64,000 nucleotides of DNA. Origin: Meconema thalassinum. Lineage: Eukaryota; Arthropoda; Insecta; Orthoptera; Tettigoniidae. Of the stretch, positions 57,446 through 64,000 are shown one piece after another. The stretch's first letter is position 1, and each line of letters begins with the position of its first letter. The notes under the pieces were generated by a model. The model had not been told where the DNA came from, did no database searches, and was given only the letters and a program-made list of their open reading frames with translations. The position numbers and the translations under genes were made by a program. The DNA is taken from assembly GCA_946902985.2 (NCBI GenBank), contig OX336389.2, positions 129,305,572 through 129,369,571 of the forward strand, read 5' to 3'.

Positions 57446-58654
57446 TGAAGTAAAAAAATAAAAAGAATAATAATAAAATAAATAATTTTATGTTCGACCC
57501 TGATTATTATATGTCAGAAAACTGTACTATAATGAAGGTCATTATAACACTATTTTTCATTATGAAACAGTTTCTACCACCAATCAGAGCTCAAGAAACA
57601 GTTGTTTGACCAATTAGAAAATTAGATGCGCTGAGTTTCACGGCCTTCTAATTTAAATTTCACTGTGTGGCCTAGTGTCATAGTAGGGTAATCGAGGAGG
57701 CCATGGTCAAATACTAGGCATTCTCTGCGTCTCATGCGCTCTGTTCAGTAAATAAAACTGGTGAAATCTCGACAGATATTTATGAATGTTTATATTCGAA
57801 TATAAAATAGTTACAATAATTATCGTCGAACATGAACAGTCGTATGCAACTCGCTTATAATGGTAATTAAGGCACTCGAATGGAAATTAGAAAACTCGCA
57901 TACGCTCGTTTTATAAGCATACTCGTGTCTCAATTATTGTCATTATAGGCTCGTTGCATAATGTACTATTACGTCATGATCCTTATTCACAAATGGATTA
58001 AAAGAGATTTGCTACTGGACGACTCATATAGACTATTATTCAATGTGAAAGTATATTATTTGATCCAGTCCCACACTTGAAATACTGTATCTGACATTCA
58101 GCCGTTAATATGTCGATTAGCTGCGGCAATGCAGCATTGTCTCTCTCAGTCCAGCACATAAAAGAAAAGGAAGAAGAGCCCCAGATGTCTAAAGAGCGAG
58201 AAGGGACGGTGTCCCACAGTGTCGGCAATTGTATTCTGGCTCTCATTTGAACACACCAAATAATAACAAAGAGATGAAGAATAAGAAGAAGAATATCAAC
58301 GGTCAGAATCGAGTTGCAGAAATGAAAAGGCGAAAAGAGGCGTTCATTGTTAAGGAGACGAGCAGCTGAACAATCAGAATGCATTGTCATTGTGCAGACA
58401 TCCAAGTGAGTGATTAATGACGAGGTTTCTGAGTATGACGGACGCGAAAATAATAGGTCTTGTTCTTCATACCGGTCAGGCTCATGTGTGTAGCTAATTA
58501 GACCAACTGTATTTGCTTATAAGCAACACAATCATCAGAAAGCTGTAGTAATGATTAGAGACTGTAAACAATTGAAAGCAGGTTTCTACCCTTCACTGGT
58601 TTTCGTCACGTTACGAATAAATTATTGCTATAGCTCCTGGTCTTCGGTTGCACT
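57446..58654. other. Unassigned DNA
   Basis: No gene is recognised; a 121-residue minus-strand frame (58,040-58,405) lacks known motifs. Confidence 0.35.
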
Positions 58655-59090
58655 TAGTCCACTTTCTGGTGTAGCGGCTAGCATTCTTGGCTGTCGCCCC
58701 AGAGGTCCGGGTTTCATTCCCGGCCCTGGATAGAAAATTAATCTTGGTCTGAGGCCGGGAACGGGGGTTCACACAGCCTCGTGAGGAAAAACTGAGAAGA
58801 AGTGGGTTCGATTCCCACCTCAGCCATCCGGAAAATGGTTTTCCGTGGTTTCCCCACTTCTACTCCAGGCAAATGCTGGGATTGTTCCTAATTTAAGGCC
58901 ACGACCGCCTCCTTCCAAATCCCCAATTGAATTACAAATATACACATTGTTACAGACAACGCAATAACACAGGTTATCAGACTCATTCTATATATAAATA
59001 TATATATATATATACACACACACCCAAGTGCACGGGGCTAAATGACCATGATGTCTAAACCCTTCAAGTAGCATAACAACAACAACAACT
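58655..59090 (+). mobile_element. SINE family 1, full length
   Basis: Complete head, body, central domain and 3' end (ACACCCAAGTGCACGGGGCT) with an AACAACAACAACTC tail. A TATATA run lies inside at about 58,991-59,012. Confidence 0.9.
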
Positions 59091-59234
59091 CTATTGCAAG
59101 TGCATGATAAATAAATGCCATGCTGTCGGTGAACTAAGGTACTGAATTGTCACGTACCGGTATTTTAACGTAAAGACTTATGTTGATGTTGTGATTGTTG
59201 TTAATAATAATCCATTTTTAGGATTCAGGTATAT

Positions 59235-59630
59235 CTGGGCAATCAGCCCCATGTACTCGGGAGTGTGTTTAATTTGTCTGACGACCACCTCGAGGTGTAG
59301 CGGCTAGTATTCTAGCCTGTCCGGGTTTGATTACTGGTTCTGTCAACAATCATCTACGAGAGACAAAAGTGAGAAGAAGTGATTCGAATTCCACCTCTGG
59401 CATCCTAGAATTGGATATCTGTGGTTTCCCATTTCTTCTTCAGGCAAATGTCGAGATAGTTTCTAACTTAAAGTCCCGGCTGCCTCCTTCTAAATCCTCG
59501 ACTCAGTTACGAATATTCACCCTAGTATAGCCATCGCAATGACACAGGCCCTTAGATAGAGACAACACTCATCCAAATACACGAGGCTACATGACTGCGA
59601 TGTCGCAAGGCCCCTAAACGATTCAAAAAC
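59235..59630 (+). mobile_element. SINE family 1, diverged copy with a minus-strand scrap at its 5' side
   Basis: A minus-strand 3' piece (AATCAGCCCCATGTACTCGG, 59,240-59,283) abuts a plus-strand copy (GGTGTAGCGGCTAGTATTCT ... GCCCCTAAACGATTC). This is either one SINE inserted in another or a rearranged pair. Confidence 0.75.
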
Positions 59631-59644
59631 AAAAGAACAAAATC

Positions 59645-59952
59645 CACTCCGTGGCACTAAAGCCCATGAAAGGCCTAGGTTTACCATGCGACCACTGCTC
59701 AGCCTTTTGGTCAGCAGGTTGTGGGGCGACGCGTGGTCAGCGGGTCGGGTCCCCTCTGCCATTAATCTTGGTTTTCGCAACCAGCGTACTGTTTCACAGT
59801 CAGACAACTATGCAATTGTCCCCACGAGGCTGAATGCACCTAGTTCCAGTCCCCACGTCAGTGTCTAGAATTCCAGACGGAGCCAGGAATCGAACCTGGG
59901 GCATCCAGGAGAGAGGCAGCCACACTACCCTTACACCACGGAGCCGGCTTTA
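59645..59952 (-). mobile_element. SINE family 3, nearly full length
   Basis: The complement of the copy at 43,826, with head GCCGGCTCCGTGGTGTAAGG and B-box AGGTTCGATTCCTGG. Confidence 0.85.
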
Positions 59953-60111
59953 AACGATTCAAATTAATGTGTGAAATAAATAGATTACATTATTAACGTT
60001 TCAGAGTACGTACTTATACAGTAATGTTTTAGACCTGCTGGAGAAATCTATAGAATTCCTGTCGTAAATTGAACCCATGAATTTATTTTGCATAGAAGGC
60101 GAACATAATCA

Positions 60112-61550
60112 AAAACAAGAAGTTCCGTGACGAACTAAAGAGCCTACTTTTCTTAAAATTTAAGATTCATGTCAATGATTAATCTATATGGATCTGACTA
60201 GAATAATGACGAAATTAAGTTGGTAATATCGAAATTTCTAATTAGTTCGAAATACTGTATACCTGGCATAATGTAGCCTAATAGAGGACTACAGTTGGCA
60301 GCCCTGGTGACTGAATATATTCTTAGTTCCATATCTTAAGGTACAGAATACAAAATTTGGTTGAAGTCCAATGGATAGCATGGACGTTACATGCAGTTAA
60401 ACATTGGATCTAACAGCGCGCGTAAAATCATGTTGGCAACAATGACATACATGTATTGGTCAGAAATAATCTGAAATAATATGATCTATTGTTGTGCCAA
60501 TTTTTAATGAAATCCATTGGTTAGTATAGAAGTTACATGCATTTAAAAATTGGACCTATCAGCAGGCTTAGAATCATGTTGGCAGCACTGACGTATATAA
60601 GTTACTCCAAATTAATTTTGAATGCCAGGTACTATACGACTGCAATGTTTAGAGCTATTGGCTTGCATACATTTTGATATATTGATATTAGGGTAACAAA
60701 TATAGAGACAGTATTTATTAACAGTTTACCAAGTTTACCAAGTTTACCAAGTTTTAAGAATCGGCATAGTCATATCTGTTATGGCACACAAAGCACACGC
60801 GAAATTTGGTTGAAATCCAAATGATGGTATAGAAGTTACATGTATTTAAAGTTGGACCTCTCAGCAGGCTTAGAATCATGTTGGTAGCACTGACGTACAT
60901 AAGTTACTCCAAATTAATATAGAATGTCAGGTACTATACGTGAGCATAGTTTAAAGCTGTCGGCTTGTATACTTTCTGATATATGGGTATTTGGATTTAA
61001 AAAAAATTAAGAGCATTTATTAACAGTTGGCAGCCCTGGTCGCTCTTAAGAATAGACTTAGTCATATCTGTTTAAGTACACATAGCACATACGAAATTTG
61101 GTTGAAATCCAATTGATAGTGTAGAAGTTATATGCATTTAAAATTTGGACCTGTCAGCAGGCTTATAATTATTTTGGCAACACTGCCATGCATGGCCTCC
61201 TGGAAATTAAACTGCAATGTTATTATCTATCCGTGTGCCAGTTTTGAAATAGGTCCCATTCATAGCTTCCAATATATCTAACATGGAGCTCAAATTTCAA
61301 TTGCGTTTTTTCAGCAGTTGGTAGCACTGACATCATTTTCAAATATCGCCGTGAGATATTCAGATAGAGATCTTTACTCCTACCAAATTTTGTTTCGATT
61401 GCTCCAGCCGTTTAGGAGTTGATAGGGGGGGGGGACACACACAGACAGACAGACAGACAGACAGAAGGACAGACAGACAGACATACACACATTTGCCTGA
61501 TCTGATAAGTCTACTTTTTCCTCATTTTTGCAAAATGTGAAAAGTAGGCT
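60112..61550 (+). mobile_element. Internally repeated element (family C), copy 3
   Basis: It starts AAGAAGTTCCGTGACGAACT with AGCCTACTTTTC just after. The inside has ~290-bp repeats (ATTTGGTTGAA motif near 60,354, 60,804 and 61,097; partial unit near 60,510). It ends with GCTCCAGCCGTTTAGGAG, a G-run, (ACAG)n, and a hairpin CTACTTTTTC...GAAAAGTAGGCT. No coding capacity. Confidence 0.82.
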
Positions 61551-62046
61551 AATAAAAATATTATTGTCTTTCAGTTAAGATGCAGTTTATATGCCAGTCT
61601 GTTATCGATAGTTCTCCTCCTCTCTCGTCTACAATAACAAAGTAAAAAAAAACAAACATTCTAGAACACTCATCAAACATTGCGATTAATGCAATACGTA
61701 TATAAATATATTTCAAGTAGGCTACGTGTGGTTACGAATCTGTGTACTGAAATGATAAACATTGGCAGACGATTTATTGCGGTCAGCTGACAGCATGAAA
61801 GTTAGCATTGTCCTGTATGGCTAAGTAAAACAACATGGCAGCTTCGAGCGTATTTATCCGGAGTAACAATTATTGCATATAATTTTAGCTAACATTATTG
61901 AATCATCACAATACTTGGATATGAGCAAGCAAGTCGCTGTTTTTAATGATAATAATTATTATTGAAGGCAGTATTTTAACGAACAAATGAGCGGCTTACA
62001 GTACTTAATATTTGCCAGAAATCCAGTTAAAGCTATTTTATATGTA
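61551..62046. other. Unassigned AT-rich DNA
   Basis: No gene or repeat is recognised. Confidence 0.35.
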
Positions 62047-62297
62047 ACTGGCAACCCAACCCGGCTTCGCCCGGGAACAGTTATGAATGCATTACGCGAT
62101 AAGCGCTTTTCTTTTTCCAATGCCAATGAACAACGACCAATATACATTTTACGTCTCAGCATGTTGGGTTATAATCACTGACTGGGCTATTAAATCCTTA
62201 TATTATCATGGAGATGCATGTGCAACAAATTCTTGTCAGACGTAATTTAAGAATGGCGAGGTGCATGAACCACAAATCCCCCTTCCGTCCAATCTTA
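62047..62297 (+). repeat. Repeat starting ACTGGCAACCCAACCCGGC, second copy of 27,916
   Basis: About 240 bases match 27,916-28,150 (ATGAATGCATTACGCGATAA, TGGAGATGCATGTGCAAC). Similarity stops at about 62,297 and ACTTATAGTGGGCG reappears at the right edge of the window. Confidence 0.75.
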
Positions 62298-62561
62298 ACT
62301 TGACTGTGAATTTTGCGGAACGAAAAGTTCACTGGCGAAATGAAGAAAAGCCGAGTTGCACTTCCCGAGAAACTCCAAACACAACCACTCTTCTCTAAAG
62401 CTTTTAACTCAACACGACTCGACAGTTTGCTGCTGGCTGTATCTGGGGCAATAAGCTCGTCCGCTAGCTAAGCTGTAACTGGGGAGATAGACTCGCCCTT
62501 AGCTAGCTCGTAAAACTGTCGCCTCAGTAGTTGAATGGACATGGTTGGAAGAAATGAAAAC

Positions 62562-63983
62562 GTAACAAGAAGTTCCGTGAAGAACTATACAGCCTACTTT
62601 TCATGCCAATGATTATTCTACAGTATATGAACCTATCTAGAATAAAGACGAAATTAAGTTGGTAATATCGAAATATCTAATTAGTTCAAAATATACCGGG
62701 TATAATGTAGCCTAATAGAGCACTACAGTTGGCAGCCCTGGCGACTGAATATATTCTTAGTTCCTTCTCTTAAGGTACAGAATACAAAATTTGGTTGAAG
62801 TCCAATGGACGTTACATGCAGTTAGACACTGGATCTATCAGCACGCGTAAAAGCATGTTGCCAACAATGTCATGCGTGTGCTGGTAAGAAATAATCTGAA
62901 ATATTATGATATCTTGTTGTGCTAATTTTGGATGAAATCCATTTGTTAGTATAGAAGTTACATGTATTTTAAAATTGGACATATCAGTAGGCATAGAATC
63001 ATGTTGGCCGCACTGCCTTGTATTAATCACTCCAAATTAATCTAGAATGTCAGGTGCTATACGTGTGCAAAGTATAGAGCTGTTGGCTTACATACTTTCT
63101 GATATATTGATATTAGGGAAAAAAATATAGACAGAATTTATTAACAGTTGGCAGCCCTGATTGCTCTTAACAATACTTATAGTCATATCTGTTATGGTAC
63201 ACATAGCATATACGAAATTTGGTTGAAATCCAACTGATAGTATAGAAGTTACATGTATTTAAAAATTGGTACTATCTGCAGGCCTATAATCATGTTGGTA
63301 GAACTGACGTATATAAGTTACTCCAAATTAATCTAAAATGTCAGAATATACGTGTGCATAGTTTAAAGCTCTTGGCTTGCATACTTTCTGATATATTGGT
63401 ATTTGGATAAAATACATAAATAGAGAGAGCAATTATTAACAGTTGCCAGCCCTGGTGGCTCTTAAGAATACGCGCAGTCATATCTGTTTATGTACAGATA
63501 TTACATACAAAATTTGGTTGAAATCCAATTGATAGTGTAGAAGTTATATGCATTTAAACATTGGAACTATCAGAAGGCTTAAAATTATTTTGGCAACACT
63601 GTCATGGTTGGACTCCTGGAAATTAAACTGAAATAGTCTTATCTACATGTGTGCCAATTTTGGAATAGCTCCCATACCTTGCAAGATATCCAACATGGAG
63701 CTCAAATTTCTAGTGCGTTTTTTCAGCAGTTTGTAGCACTGACATCATTTTCAAATATGGACGTGAGATATTCCGGTGCACATCTTTACTCATACTAAAT
63801 TTGGTTTTGATTGCTGCAGCCGTTTAGGAGTTGATAGGGGGGGGGACACACACACACACAGCCAGACAGACAGACAGACAGACAGAAGGACAGACAGACA
63901 GACAGACAGACACACATTTTCCCGGATCGATCTCATAAGTCTACTTTTTCCTCATTTTTGAAAAATGTGAAAAGTAGGCTAAA
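62562..63983 (+). mobile_element. Internally repeated element (family C), copy 4
   Basis: AACAAGAAGTTCCGTGAAGA and AGCCTACTTTTC at the start. ~290-bp repeats inside (motif at about 62,789, 63,215 and 63,508). (ACAG)n at 63,860-63,915, then the terminal hairpin GAAAAGTAGGCT. It sits within the interrupted repeat that begins at 62,047. Confidence 0.82.
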
Positions 63984-64000
63984 AATACTTATAGTGGGCG

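Noticed and set aside
18500..59952. tRNA genes at the SINE heads
   Set aside because: They have A and B boxes but are followed by SINE bodies and occur as dispersed copies, so they are SINE promoters and not tRNA genes.

Overview
The window looks like intergenic DNA from a large, repeat-rich animal genome, most likely an insect. I infer this from the insect-type transposon families, several tRNA-derived SINE families, AT-rich composition and the absence of any recognisable host gene. Nothing seen fixes the order; a large-genome polyneopteran is only a guess. Almost every protein-like stretch belongs to a mobile element and most are broken.

Layout. 1-8460: internal region and 3' flank (probably the 3' LTR) of a Ty3/gypsy-type retrotransposon with gag, protease, reverse transcriptase, RNase H and integrase, and a canonical -1 slippery heptamer between gag and pol. 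9.4-17.2 kb: a 5'-truncated LINE, a Penelope-like terminal fragment with a decayed hammerhead-like core, SINEs, a mariner with clear ends, and very short hairpin insertions with target-site duplications (TSDs). 17.2-28.7 kb: SINEs, a Tc1-like transposase remnant, a repeat with internal ~290-bp units, and unassigned AT-rich DNA. 28,774-40,413: an 11.6-kb near-perfect palindromic element with a 6-bp TSD. Each arm carries a FLYWCH-type zinc-finger gene, a tRNA-Leu-like gene, a captured LINE reverse-transcriptase tail and minisatellites; a 16-bp minisatellite inverts at the centre. 40.7-64 kb: nested SINEs, two mariner-type elements, a hAT with 8-bp TSD inserted in another repeat, a 2-kb Tc1-type foldback element, and two more copies of the internally repeated element.

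How parts relate. The commonest SINE, a LINE 3' end near 50.5 kb and the tiny insertions (51-59 bp) share one 3' architecture: a GGGGC/GCCCC hairpin followed by a CAA-rich linker and a microsatellite tail. This suggests a common reverse transcriptase mobilises all of them. The giant palindrome encodes no recognisable transposase, so it is either mobilised in trans or is a product of rearrangement. Nested insertions (SINE in the right arm only, hairpin in the left arm only) give a relative order of events.
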